From Paenibacillus sp. PL2-23 (lineage in GTDB: Bacteria > Bacillota > Bacilli > Paenibacillales > Paenibacillaceae): a DNA stretch of 64,000 nucleotides. Made by a program: the position numbers and the translations under genes. The stretch spans positions 3,868,001 through 3,932,000 of the forward strand of contig NZ_CP162129.1 in assembly GCF_040834005.1 (NCBI RefSeq), given 5' to 3'. Under the pieces are notes generated by a model. The model was given only the letters and a program-made list of their open reading frames with translations, did no database searches and was not told the DNA's origin. Each line of letters starts with the position of its first letter. The stretch's first letter is position 1. Below are positions 52,226 through 61,299 of this stretch, in pieces.

Positions 52226-53410
52226 TTAAGCCAATAGCTCGTACAGCTTCTCTATTTCCTGCTCTGTTCCGAGAGGCTCCTCTTGAAGTGCGTTCATACA
52301 TTTCAATCTCAGAGAGTGATCCAGAACGAATCTCTCAATCCCGGCCGATATGCCTTCAGCATTCATCTCTACCACTAGCCCGTTAATCTCGTGGAAAATT
52401 TGGTCCGCAGCTGTACTAAAGTTAGTGACTACAATAGGCTTGCCTAATATTTTAGCCTCATCAACGGCTATTGATTTCCCTTCAAAGCGTGATGGTTGCA
52501 CATAGATGTCCGCTTGTCTCACGTAAGGATAGGGGTTTTCCTTTATCCCTAATAGAATAAAACGATCCTTTAAACCAAACTGTTCAATCATACTTTCCAG
52601 CCGCGAACGTTCCTCCCCTTCTCCAATTACGTACCATGCAATATCCATTCCTTTGTTCAATAAGTCTCTACAAGCTGGAATTGCCATGTCAAAGCCCTTC
52701 TGTGGGGTTAATCTGCCGACTGATATGATTGCAATCCGGGGACGATTCGGAAGCGTAGGACTTGTTTGGAGGGATAATTCTGTAATGGTTGAGGGTGATA
52801 CAATATTGTGCATAATTTTTACTTTGTCAAGGTATTCTGGAAATGTTCTCTCCAATACGATCCCACATTCCTTGGAGACGGTCATCAAATAGTTCAGTTT
52901 ATCAAAATGCTTCCGATCCAATTGTTGATCCATGCCTAATTGAACATAATCATTATGTATAAACCCCAATTTCAGTCGAGAATTCACTTTATCAATACAG
53001 AAATAAACGGGATTTTTCTCCAGATAGCCTATCGCTGCATCATAGCTTTCGGTAAGCTTAGGCATGCCATACCCCAAATATCTCCATACCCTCTGTTCTC
53101 GCCTCGCAGCGTTTTTCTCAAGCCGGCTAATTAGCCCTGCTCCTATTCTAGCAATCGCTATTCCAATTTTCTTTTCTCTGAGGCACTCCAACAAAGCATT
53201 CATAATTGGCATGTCGAAGTAACGATATACCTTTGGCGCTTCTAATAGGTTAACTTGTTGAGGGATCTGATCATAGAAAATCCCCCCTCTCTCAAATAGT
53301 AGGAGGTCCACTTCATAACGGGAATAATCAATGGTCTGGAGAAGAGAGATTAGTGCTTTCTCGGCTCCCCCGCAGTGCAAATGATTCATTACAAAAAGCA
53401 ACTTCTTCAT
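52226..53410 (-). CDS. Glycosyltransferase family 4, paralogue A
   Basis: 394 residues from ATG 53410, with GGGGAAATG upstream. GT-B fold: the N-terminal domain opens MKKLLFVMNHLHCGGAEKALI, and the C-terminal donor domain has ISVGRLTPQKGFDMAI, VIGEGEERSRLESMI and the E-x7-E stretch QPSRFEGKSIAVDEAKILGKP, where the two Glu bind the nucleotide sugar. It would add a hexose with retained configuration. It is clearly related in sequence to the next gene and to the copy at 56.8-58.0 kb, with shared spacing of motifs. 13 bp separate it from paralogue B. Confidence 0.92.
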   Translation of the reverse strand: MKKLLFVMNHLHCGGAEKALISLLQTIDYSRYEVDLLLFERGGIFYDQIPQQVNLLEAPKVYRYFDMPIMNALLECLREKKIGIAIARIGAGLISRLEKNAARREQRVWRYLGYGMPKLTESYDAAIGYLEKNPVYFCIDKVNSRLKLGFIHNDYVQLGMDQQLDRKHFDKLNYLMTVSKECGIVLERTFPEYLDKVKIMHNIVSPSTITELSLQTSPTLPNRPRIAIISVGRLTPQKGFDMAIPACRDLLNKGMDIAWYVIGEGEERSRLESMIEQFGLKDRFILLGIKENPYPYVRQADIYVQPSRFEGKSIAVDEAKILGKPIVVTNFSTAADQIFHEINGLVVEMNAEGISAGIERFVLDHSLRLKCMNALQEEPLGTEQEIEKLYELLA

Positions 53411-53423
53411 CCTTACATTTCCC

Positions 53424-54617
53424 CTAACCAATTAATTGGTAAAGTTTATTAATTTCCGATTCAGTTCCAAACTCCATAGTTGACAAGTGTTCTCTAAAAC
53501 GCTCTCTGAGCTGATGATTTTCTATTATTTTGCCGATTGCTCCAGCCACTTCTGATGGCGTCATATTTGCAATGATGCCTTCTATTCCATCCGCAATGTG
53601 ATCCTGAGCTGTGCTAAAGTTCGTGATTACGATAGGCTTATTTAATATCTTGGCTTCATCAATCGCTATCGATTTCCCTTCAAAGCGGGAGGTTTGAACA
53701 TAAATATCTGCCTGCTGCAGATAAGGATAAGGATTTGATTTAAGGCCTAATAAGTGAAAGCAATGATTAATCTCCAGCTCATTTATTTGCTTTTGCAATT
53801 TGTCCCGGTCTTCACCTTCGCCAATGATGTGCCACTGAACTTTAAAGCCTCTGTCCACCAATTCTTTACAAGCAGAGATGGCTAACTCAAAGTTTTTGTC
53901 TGAGTGTAATCTACCGATAGATAGAATCATAATCTCATCGGTCTTTCTATTATAAATATCATGCTTCTCTAAGCTCGCCATTTCTCGGATCAAAAATGGC
54001 GAAACAATATTATGAATAATTTGCACTTTTGATGTTTGCTCTGGGAAGCGCACCTTCAGGACATTCGCACACTCGTCTGAAACCGTTACAATATGATCCA
54101 GCTGTTGAAAATACTTGCGATCATATTCAGGATCCATTCCCATTTTGTCATAATCTGTATGAACCCATCCTATTTTCTTTTTTGCTGTGACCTTATCGAT
54201 ACAGAAATAGATAGATGTCTTCTCTAAGTAACCAATAGCAACATCATAGGTTTCAGGAATTGGATCAATTGAAGGTGCAAGATAACGCCAGCTTGCTTGC
54301 TCACTCCTCGCAACATTCTGATAGGAACGGTTACTTATTGCATACAATAAGCGATTCAAGGCAAGAACAGGCTTTCCTTCCGCAATAAAACTCCCAATAG
54401 ATACGGGCAATAGGTTACTGAACATCACATAATGAGGGGGAAGGGGCAGTACATTTACTTGCTGAGGAAGAAGTTCATAGAACAGCCCCCTGTGACTGAA
54501 TAAGAATAAATCCACGTTATACTTCTCATAATCGATATGAGAAAGCAGATTAATAAGACTTCTCTCCCCGCCCCCGGCAGACAAGCTTGGCATCACGAAC
54601 AACAAGTTTTTCCTCAT
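53424..54617 (-). CDS. Glycosyltransferase family 4, paralogue B
   Basis: 397 residues from ATG 54617, with GAGGTGACT upstream (an in-frame GTG at 54623 is possible). It opens RKNLLFVMPSLSAGGGERSLINLL. The donor domain shows ILSIGRLHSDKNFELAI, IIGEGEDRDKLQKQI, QTSRFEGKSIAIDEAKILNKP and ITNFSTAQDHI. This is the same architecture and similar wording as paralogue A, including KIGWVHTDYDKMGMDPEYD against its LGFIHNDYVQLGMD, so it probably arose by tandem duplication. The gene lies 7 bp after the pyruvyl transferase. Confidence 0.92.
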   Translation of the reverse strand: MRKNLLFVMPSLSAGGGERSLINLLSHIDYEKYNVDLFLFSHRGLFYELLPQQVNVLPLPPHYVMFSNLLPVSIGSFIAEGKPVLALNRLLYAISNRSYQNVARSEQASWRYLAPSIDPIPETYDVAIGYLEKTSIYFCIDKVTAKKKIGWVHTDYDKMGMDPEYDRKYFQQLDHIVTVSDECANVLKVRFPEQTSKVQIIHNIVSPFLIREMASLEKHDIYNRKTDEIMILSIGRLHSDKNFELAISACKELVDRGFKVQWHIIGEGEDRDKLQKQINELEINHCFHLLGLKSNPYPYLQQADIYVQTSRFEGKSIAIDEAKILNKPIVITNFSTAQDHIADGIEGIIANMTPSEVAGAIGKIIENHQLRERFREHLSTMEFGTESEINKLYQLIG

Positions 54618-54624
54618 AGTCACC

Positions 54625-55782
54625 TCAACCCAACTCTTTAATGTACTGGGCCGCTTGGCGTGACATGGATTGAATAGATGGTATTACTTCACGTAAGCGT
54701 TGGCGAATGCTGTCTTCCTCGCTTACCATTTCACGGAATGCACTCAGCATCACCTTGGAATCAGATAATTGATTGATATCCAGTACCAGCTTCACTTCAC
54801 CGAACAAGTCTTTGGCAATGCCTTTGGATTTGACGCTGTATCCTAGTACCATCGTTGGCACACAGTTGGAATATGCGGCAATCGTTGCATGCGTCCTCGC
54901 TCCGATGAAGAATCGCATTCTTGCAATATAGCCTTTATATTGTGTAGCCGTGAGATTGTCGGGCAGCAATAGGACTCTGCCGGTATGTCGGAATGTATCA
55001 AATAATTCTTTCAAGGTTTCATAATCGTTATTGCCATGATCGATAACATGTGGTGTCATCGCGATTGTCATATCCGTTGAATCGATAATATATTGAATAA
55101 GGCGAATGACCGCTAATTTTGAATCAGGATTTTTTTTCCACACAAGAGGACTATAGTTCAGACCAATTGTATTCCCTTCCTGCCATCCTTCTGGAAGAGG
55201 CAACTCTTCCTTCTCCATTGTGAAAGCGGGGTCAGCCACTAACTTAACATTATTAAGTCCTTTTCTAACCAACATGTCATAAGTCAGAGTCTCGCGAGTT
55301 AAGATGAGATTGAAGCTCCGCAAATCTTCCAGCTTCTGCTCCGACATATCCTCCTCGCCAATGGAGCAGCCCCACAGCACCAGCTTCTTACCTTTCGCCT
55401 TCACTCTGCGATCAATCTCATACCAGCCCGGCTGCTCGCCGTAACAATAGTTGTCTCCTCCGATGGACAAGCATACGTCCACATCATCAATATGTTTAAT
55501 AATGTTCTGATGAATACGCCCTAATGCATAAGATTCATCGCGGAACAGCTTAACTCGCAGAGAGGAAATGAACCAATCCATGGAGAAACGATGGATTGGC
55601 ATAGCTGAGCCATCGTAGATAGCATCCAGTAGAGGAATTACTTTATCCGTCTCTGGCTTCCCAGAGGCTAAGTATACTTGGGTTTCTTCTATTTTCTCTT
55701 TTAAGAGTGAGGCAGAAGAACGTACGATAGCCTCACATCCTCGATTCAAACTGCCATCATGGGCGAACATTAATATTTTCAT
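54625..55782 (-). CDS. Polysaccharide pyruvyl transferase family protein
   Basis: 385 residues. The family (CsaB, EpsI/EpsO, AmsJ) adds ketal-linked pyruvate from PEP to sugars. Features: MKILMFAHDGSLNRGCEAIVRS at the N-terminus, DVCLSIGGDNYCYG, LVLWGCSIG, LKLVADPAF-like LVADPAFTM, NPIVWKK-like region, and the C-terminal MRFFIGARTHATIAAYSNCVPTMVLGYSVKSKGIAKDLFG with the conserved H-x10-S/P-loop. Pyruvylation gives the polysaccharide negative charge and creates ligands for SLH domains elsewhere in the genome. It overlaps the preceding GT2 gene by 4 bp. Confidence 0.9.
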   Translation of the reverse strand: MKILMFAHDGSLNRGCEAIVRSSASLLKEKIEETQVYLASGKPETDKVIPLLDAIYDGSAMPIHRFSMDWFISSLRVKLFRDESYALGRIHQNIIKHIDDVDVCLSIGGDNYCYGEQPGWYEIDRRVKAKGKKLVLWGCSIGEEDMSEQKLEDLRSFNLILTRETLTYDMLVRKGLNNVKLVADPAFTMEKEELPLPEGWQEGNTIGLNYSPLVWKKNPDSKLAVIRLIQYIIDSTDMTIAMTPHVIDHGNNDYETLKELFDTFRHTGRVLLLPDNLTATQYKGYIARMRFFIGARTHATIAAYSNCVPTMVLGYSVKSKGIAKDLFGEVKLVLDINQLSDSKVMLSAFREMVSEEDSIRQRLREVIPSIQSMSRQAAQYIKELG

Positions 55783-56828
55783 GCCGTAATCCTCCGATTC
55801 ATTCTATTTCTTAATCTACTGTAGCCTGTTACCAGATAGAGACCCCACACAATCCTGTACTGAATAAACAGCAAAATAGTTTTGTCATAATGGCTACGGC
55901 TCGATCTATGCTCCTTCATATAATACGGCAATGCTCGTTGAACCTCTGGATGATTAACCATTCTCTTGACATAACATAATCTCGTTTCCCTATCCAATCC
56001 ATTGCTGGGGTCCAAGTAGATATGGATATTAGACATGACGCTATGTATCAACTTATGACTCTTCAGCCTATCAATCTCTTCTCTGCTTAAGAGCTCGGAA
56101 TAGATGGAGGGGGGTTCGAGTCTATATACCTCTAGAGATCGTGCGAAGTAGTCCTTGCCTGACGCGTTGCGGGTTGCACTCCCTATTGCTTCACAATAAA
56201 GATATCCGCTGTAATCCAGGTACTGGATGCGCTGCGCAAGGCTCAAAAACTGCATATTAAACATCCCGTCTTCACCCAGTGCGACACCTTGAGGGAAATT
56301 GATATTATTTTCAAATAGTAATGAGCTGCGGTAGAGCTTATTACATACCGAATTCAGCTCCTCCGTTTTTAAGAATAAAGGCAAGACAGTATGGAGAATG
56401 TCCTCTCTGTTAAGATCTACTCCTGTTGGCAGTGGTGACTTGGTTATAACAAGATTACCCTCAAGCTCACTAAGCAAATGAGACCATACCGCATCACAGT
56501 CTCGCTCAGAGGCTGTCTGGTACAATCTCTCATACATGTCCCGCTCCACATAATCGTCTGCATCAACAAAGCCAATATATTCTCCAATAGCCAAGCGGAG
56601 CCCCGAATTTCTAGCTATACTTACACCCTGATTAGGCTGAGTGATAAGCTTGATACGGTGATCTATCCGTTGATACTTCTGAACAATAGTTGCACTATGA
56701 TCAAGGGAGCCGTCATTTACAAATATGAACTCACAATCCGGAAGAGTTTGAGCGATCAGTGACTCAATACATCTGGGCAAATACGTTGCAGCATTGTAGA
56801 CCGGTATAATTACACTCACTTTGATCAC
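55779..56828 (-). CDS. Glycosyltransferase family 2
   Basis: 349 residues. GT-A features: VSVIIPVYNAATYLPRCIESLI, FIFVNDGSLDHS, ARNSGLRLAIGEYIGFVDADDYVERDMYERL (with the DxD-like VDADD), and GEDGMFNMQFLSLA in the C-terminal part. It resembles EpsJ/CpsJ-type sugar transferases. The last 60 residues are basic (YRIVWGLYLVTGYSRLRNRMNRR) and may contact the membrane. It overlaps both neighbours by 4 bp (ATGA), a sign of tight translational coupling. Confidence 0.9.
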   Translation of the reverse strand: MIKVSVIIPVYNAATYLPRCIESLIAQTLPDCEFIFVNDGSLDHSATIVQKYQRIDHRIKLITQPNQGVSIARNSGLRLAIGEYIGFVDADDYVERDMYERLYQTASERDCDAVWSHLLSELEGNLVITKSPLPTGVDLNREDILHTVLPLFLKTEELNSVCNKLYRSSLLFENNINFPQGVALGEDGMFNMQFLSLAQRIQYLDYSGYLYCEAIGSATRNASGKDYFARSLEVYRLEPPSIYSELLSREEIDRLKSHKLIHSVMSNIHIYLDPSNGLDRETRLCYVKRMVNHPEVQRALPYYMKEHRSSRSHYDKTILLFIQYRIVWGLYLVTGYSRLRNRMNRRITA

Positions 56829-58046
56829 GACGCATACGTCCTTCCGTCTGAGCCTAAGAGCCTATATAGCTTCTTGAGCTCATCTTGATTGTGAAAGGGC
56901 CGGCTGCCGCAATATCTCTCCAATTGTCGCCTGATGTCTTCATTGATATAGAGCGTTTCAATCCCGGCAGCAATGCCTTCAATCGACAGCTCTGCAATAT
57001 AGCCATCAACTCTGTGCTGGACTTGGCTGGCAGCCGTCGTATAGTTCGTAATCATGACAGGTTTCCCTAAAATTTGCGCTTCAGTGACGGTAACCGCCTT
57101 ACCCTCATAGCGGGAGGGCTGCACGTAAAGATCACATGCCTTCATAAATGGATATGGATTCGTTTGTTTGCCAAGCAGCACGAATTGCGACTGCAAGCCG
57201 TTCTCCGCAATCAATCTTCGAATCTCTGTCTCGTCGCCTCCATAGCCCACCACATACCATACCATCTCATCATATCCTCGCTCCTTCAGGAGCTTCATAG
57301 CATGAACAGCTTGATCAATGCCTTTGGCATGCGACAATCTAGCGACTGTTAGCAACTTGAATCGATTGTCCTTTAGCATAGGATTATCTCCATCAGTGAT
57401 CGCAGCTTGTGCTTGAATGCTCTCTGGAGATAGTATATTTTCAATAACCAGCACACGGTCTGCTAGAGCTCCATACTTGGCGAGGAATGAGTCTCTGCAT
57501 GCATCTGACACAGCAATAATGGTATCGAATGACTCCCACATACGAAGGTCCATCGGCACATCCGTTTCCACCGTAGAATAATCCGTATGGATCCAAGCTA
57601 TTTTACGCTTTGCCGTTACTTTCTCTGCGACCAGGTAATGAGGCCACAAATAACTGATTGCGACGTCATATTCGTGTTCGATCTTGGGGAGAAAGGGCAA
57701 CGCATATTTCCACATCAGCTGCTGTTGTATATATCCCGTTTCGAGGACTCCTCTCTGCCTACCATAGACGATTGAAGCCAGCTTGGAGAGCAATCTGATT
57801 ATTCCCATGGCATAAAATCCTCGCCTAATCACCTCTCTAATCGAATAGCGGAAGGTAGCATACTCCGGCACTTCTTGAAGCAAGCGGGCACGCTTAGGCA
57901 GTAAGGATAAGAAATCCCCTTGTTGACGGTAAAGTAAGAGATCTACCGAATAATTGTTGTAATCGAACTCATTCAGCATACCTGCCAGACTTCTTTCAAC
58001 GCCCCCTACCTCCATATCGAAGGAGGCAATAAATAACTTTTTCATT
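56825..58046 (-). CDS. Glycosyltransferase family 4, paralogue C
   Basis: 407 residues from ATG 58046 (AAGGGAG 6-7 nt upstream); the longer open frame to 58201 is an upstream extension in the next gene. It opens MKKLFIASFDMEVGGVERSLAGML. The donor domain shows VARLSHAKGIDQAVHAM, VVGYGGDETEIRRLIAENG, QPSRYEGKAVTVTEAQILGKPVMITNYTTAA. The wording follows paralogues A and B (WIHTDYSTV; NILSPESIQ), with Val/Tyr variants. It is second in the operon after the nucleotidyltransferase gene. Confidence 0.92.
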
Positions 58047-58070
58047 CCGATCTCCCTTATAAGTCTGCTT

Positions 58071-59252
58071 TCAAGCAGGAATTCTTTTAGTTTTGCGCCA
58101 CGCCCATAACAACGGCCTAAGCGGAAAATAAAGAAAATGAAGCCGTTTGGGAAGCGGAAGCGTCTTAGCATCCTCCGGATAGGGATAGAGGAAGCTGGCA
58201 ATATGCTGCAGCTTCTGCCGTTTCGACATCAGGGCGAACAGATACTGGCGATGATAACGCTCGACATCCTTCGGCAATGGCGGCGAATGAAGATTAACCA
58301 TTCTCTGGATGTAGAACATTGTGTCTTCGGCAAGCCATTCCGCCTTTCTCGAAGCCAGGAGCGGACGCATCTCCTCCTTGAGTGGAGCGGCCAGCAGCTT
58401 CGCCGCTAGGAACAAGGCCTGCCCTCCGATATTGTGGTAGTGATGCTTCTTCAGCAGCTGCGTGAGCCTAGTCCAGTCTATCCGCTGATTCATCAGCTTC
58501 TTAATATCGAGAAGCCAGCGAAGTCTGGACCAGCCGTGCCTAGCACCATGGGAGACCAGGAACATAAACAAATCCTCTCTGCCCAAGTAGTAGATGGGAC
58601 GGCTGATCAGTGAGCTCTTGCGTTTGCGGCTCCACAGCTCATCGAAGGTTGGCTCCTTGGATGGCGCGGGATTAAGCCGCCAATGCACCTCCACTTTGAT
58701 ACCCTTGGCGGGATGATGGAACGTGATATGATGATGCCGCCACTTCCAATCATTGAGTACAGTCGCAATATATTCATCCTTCATATAGCCTAGGCTGACA
58801 AGCAGCTCCTCCGCCTTGTTCAGCTGCTCCATGGGAACAAGCAGATCCAGATCACAGGAGGTGCGCAGAGAAACATCGCCGTACAGGTCGGCTGCAATAA
58901 CCGGTCCCTTCAGGAATAAAGCCCGAATATCCTCATTCGCGAAACGGCTCGACAGCTGCTCCATCTCTCCGCTTAATGCCAGCATCTGCAGCGTATTCCG
59001 ATAATAGTCCCTCTGGAACATCCCGGACACAAACAATGGGATATGTGGGGTCTTCAGCTCCTGGAGCTTGAGATGAATGGTTGGGAACACACGATGATGT
59101 CTCGTCAAGTCGATAAAAGTATGCCAGTCAATCTCTTGCAGTAATTCCCATTGCTCGAAGGTGAGCTCCGCTCCATCCTCCATCTCCAGCATGGCAAGCA
59201 TCAGGCGCAGTTCCTGCGAGAATTCTCCAATATGGAAGCTTACATCACTCAT
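58071..59252 (-). CDS. NTP_transf_5-type nucleotidyltransferase family protein
   Basis: 393 residues from ATG 59252 (AAAGGAG 6 nt upstream). The centre holds a nucleotidyltransferase-like core: ALFLKGPVIAADLYGDVSLRTSCDLDLLVP, where the D-x-D pair binds metal, then LNDWKWRHHHITFHHPAKGIKVEVHWRLNP. N- and C-terminal helices flank it. Relatives in paeninodin and pseudomycoidin clusters attach hexoses to the phosphate on the lasso peptide C-terminus; that activity here is inferred. It is first in the operon, and carries the same SinR-type operator as the lasso operon 16.5 kb away. Confidence 0.85.
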   Translation of the reverse strand: MSDVSFHIGEFSQELRLMLAMLEMEDGAELTFEQWELLQEIDWHTFIDLTRHHRVFPTIHLKLQELKTPHIPLFVSGMFQRDYYRNTLQMLALSGEMEQLSSRFANEDIRALFLKGPVIAADLYGDVSLRTSCDLDLLVPMEQLNKAEELLVSLGYMKDEYIATVLNDWKWRHHHITFHHPAKGIKVEVHWRLNPAPSKEPTFDELWSRKRKSSLISRPIYYLGREDLFMFLVSHGARHGWSRLRWLLDIKKLMNQRIDWTRLTQLLKKHHYHNIGGQALFLAAKLLAAPLKEEMRPLLASRKAEWLAEDTMFYIQRMVNLHSPPLPKDVERYHRQYLFALMSKRQKLQHIASFLYPYPEDAKTLPLPKRLHFLYFPLRPLLWAWRKTKRIPA

Positions 59253-59302
59253 GACGATCTCCTTTATTCGCATTAGCAAATAACGAACAAAAATGATTTT
59301 TC

Positions 59303-59355
59303 GTTCTATAAAACGAACACAACTCAAGAGTATCATCCCGATTTTGTTCTGTCAA
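59303..59355 (-). promoter_or_regulatory. Promoter and SinR-type operator of the nucleotidyltransferase-polysaccharide operon
   Basis: On the minus strand TTGACA (59355-59350), 17 bp, then TACTCT (59332-59327) with an upstream TG (extended -10). Downstream lies GTTCGTT-TT-ATAGAAC (59318-59303), an inverted pair of GTTC heptamers spaced 2 nt, just at the expected transcription start. Confidence 0.65.
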
Positions 59356-59394
59356 GACTGTATGCTAGAATAGAAGCTGTTCCTTATTCCGAAC
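59344..59394 (+). promoter_or_regulatory. Promoter and SinR-type operator of the EpsM-like gene
   Basis: TTGTTC (59344-59349), 16 bp, TAGAAT (59366-59371) with TGC extension. Downstream GTTCCTT-AT-TCCGAAC (59379-59394) is an imperfect inverted pair spaced 2 nt. This promoter is back-to-back with the leftward one, sharing part of the -35 region. Confidence 0.5.
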
Positions 59395-59412
59395 AGAGGG
59401 GGCCACACGAGG

Positions 59413-60069
59413 TTGAAATCAATTATTGTATTCGGAGCAGGCGGCCATGCCAAGTGCTTAATCGATACGGTGGAGAAGCAAGGCGAATACCAAATTGTTG
59501 GACTACTGGACGGAGGCAAGCCGGCAGGCTCTCATGTATATGGATATGAAATATTAGGCAGTGAGCAGTGGCTGGCTGAGCATGCGGCGCATGTAGAAGG
59601 AATGATCATTGCGATCGGCGATAACTGGCTAAGAGGCAGAATAGCGGAGAAGATACAAGCCATTGCTCCGCGAATTCCCTTCATTAGCGCCATACATCCT
59701 GCCGCCTGCATAGCAAGAGGAGCCCGCATAGGCGCAGGCTCCGTCATCATGGCGAATGCCGTATTAGGCAGTGACGCCCTAATCGGTGAACACGGCATCC
59801 TCTATCCCGGCGCTTCTATCGATCACGACAGCCAGGTTGGCCAGTTCGTCAGCTGGGCTCCAAGGGCGGTGTGCGGCGGTAACGTAACGGTTGGCGACTT
59901 TTCCGCTATTGCAATCGGCGCTTCCCTCATACACGGAATTACGATTGGCGAGCATTCTGTCATTGGAGCCGGCTCTGTCGTGATTCGCTCCATTCCCTCC
60001 CGCACGGTAGCATTCGGCGCGCCTGCCAAGGCAATTAGGTCGAGGATACCCGGCGAACGCTACTTGTAG
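59413..60069 (+). CDS. epsM: EpsM/NeuD-type acetyltransferase
   Basis: 218 residues with TTG start (AGAGGGGG 10 nt upstream). The Rossmann-like N-terminal PglD domain reads KSIIVFGAGGHAKCLIDTV; the C-terminal left-handed beta-helix reads GSVIMANAVLGSDALIGEHGILYPGASIDHDSQVGQFV, with the catalytic His in IDHD. This is the NeuD/PglD family; EpsM in Bacillus acetylates the 4-amino sugar made by EpsN. It is on the opposite strand to EpsN/EpsL, sharing the region with the regulated promoter. Confidence 0.88.
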   Translation: MKSIIVFGAGGHAKCLIDTVEKQGEYQIVGLLDGGKPAGSHVYGYEILGSEQWLAEHAAHVEGMIIAIGDNWLRGRIAEKIQAIAPRIPFISAIHPAACIARGARIGAGSVIMANAVLGSDALIGEHGILYPGASIDHDSQVGQFVSWAPRAVCGGNVTVGDFSAIAIGASLIHGITIGEHSVIGAGSVVIRSIPSRTVAFGAPAKAIRSRIPGERYL

Positions 60070-60087
60070 GACGGAATCAAGCTCCGT

Positions 60088-61299
60088 TTATGATACGATC
60101 AGGGATTGCGGCGAGTAGGCAGCAGCATCTATGACCGATTGAATAACCTCAATCACCCTTTGCTGATCTTCCACCTTCAGCGCTGAACCCGATGGCAGAC
60201 ATAGTCCTCTGTGGAACAAGTCCTCGCATACTGCTCTGCCATCGAGCGAATGCGAATAGAACTTGGTGCCTTGGAACAGAGGCTGCAGATGCAGCGGCTT
60301 CCATAACGGCCTGGCTTCTATGTTAGCCAGCTCCAGCTCTATAAGCAGACTGTCGCGCAGCTGTTCAGCCTCAGCACATTGGATCGTCAAGGCCGTCAGC
60401 CAACGATTCGAGCTTGTTCCTGGAAGCTCTGGCATGAACGCAAGCTCTGCGTAACCGCCCAGGGTCTCCTCATAACGGCGGAATACGCTCCTTCTTGCCG
60501 CTACTCTCTCATTTAATACCTCCAACTGCGCTCTGCCAACACCTGCCAGCAGATTGCTCATCCGATAATTGTAGCCCATTTGGCTATGCTGATAATGTCT
60601 GGCATTATCTCTGCCCTGCGTCGCCAGAAATCTTGCTCTGCCAAGAGCTTCTGTATCATCGGATATAAGCATGCCTCCACCGGAGGTCGTAATGATCTTG
60701 TTGCCATTAAAGGAGAAAATTCCGAATTGCCCGAAGGTGCCGCTCTGCCGCCCCCGATAGGTAGAGCCGAGAGATTCTGCGGCATCCTCAATGAGTGGAA
60801 CACCATATTGGTTACAGACCGCCATTATTTCCTCCATGTCAGCCATTCCGCCATACAGATGTACAACAAGAACAGCCTTTGGCAGCGAATGAGCAGCGGC
60901 TGCTTCAGCTAGCGCACGTCGCAGCGCTAGTGGCGACATATTCCAAGTGCCAGGCTCAGAATCAATGAAGACGGGGTCCGCGCCCAGATAGCGAATAGGA
61001 TTGGCTGTCGCAACAAAGGTGAAGCTTTGGCAGAATACCGTGTCTCCTTCACCCACACCCAGAAGCTGCAGCGCCAGATGAATGGCTGCCGTTCCAGAGC
61101 TCACCGCTGCTGCGCCCTTTGCCCCTGTATAAGCCGCAAGCTCACTTTCAAAGGCGTCTACATGCGGTCCAACCGGAGCGATCCAATTACTGTGGAATGC
61201 CTCATTCAGATAGTGCTGCTCGTTGCCGCTCATGTGAGGCGGGGATAAATAGATTTTGTGCAATTGGGCTTGTTGTGCAGTCGCTTGTTGTGCAGTCAT
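60088..61299 (-). CDS. epsN: DegT/DnrJ/EryC1/StrS aminotransferase, EpsN-like
   Basis: 403 residues. PLP-dependent sugar aminotransferase: SNWIAPVGPHVDAFE (substrate end), VSSGTAAIHLAL (phosphate loop), FTFVATANPIRYLGADPVFID, EDAAESLGSTYRGR (the acidic residue that holds the pyridine N) and the Schiff-base Lys201 in FSFNGNKIITTSGGGM. EpsN-type enzymes convert a 4-keto-6-deoxy-HexNAc sugar to the 4-amino sugar. Its start overlaps the stop of the EpsL-like gene (TAATG). The N-terminal 14 residues are a repeated TAQQA and not conserved. Confidence 0.92.
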   Translation of the reverse strand: MTAQQATAQQAQLHKIYLSPPHMSGNEQHYLNEAFHSNWIAPVGPHVDAFESELAAYTGAKGAAAVSSGTAAIHLALQLLGVGEGDTVFCQSFTFVATANPIRYLGADPVFIDSEPGTWNMSPLALRRALAEAAAAHSLPKAVLVVHLYGGMADMEEIMAVCNQYGVPLIEDAAESLGSTYRGRQSGTFGQFGIFSFNGNKIITTSGGGMLISDDTEALGRARFLATQGRDNARHYQHSQMGYNYRMSNLLAGVGRAQLEVLNERVAARRSVFRRYEETLGGYAELAFMPELPGTSSNRWLTALTIQCAEAEQLRDSLLIELELANIEARPLWKPLHLQPLFQGTKFYSHSLDGRAVCEDLFHRGLCLPSGSALKVEDQQRVIEVIQSVIDAAAYSPQSLIVS

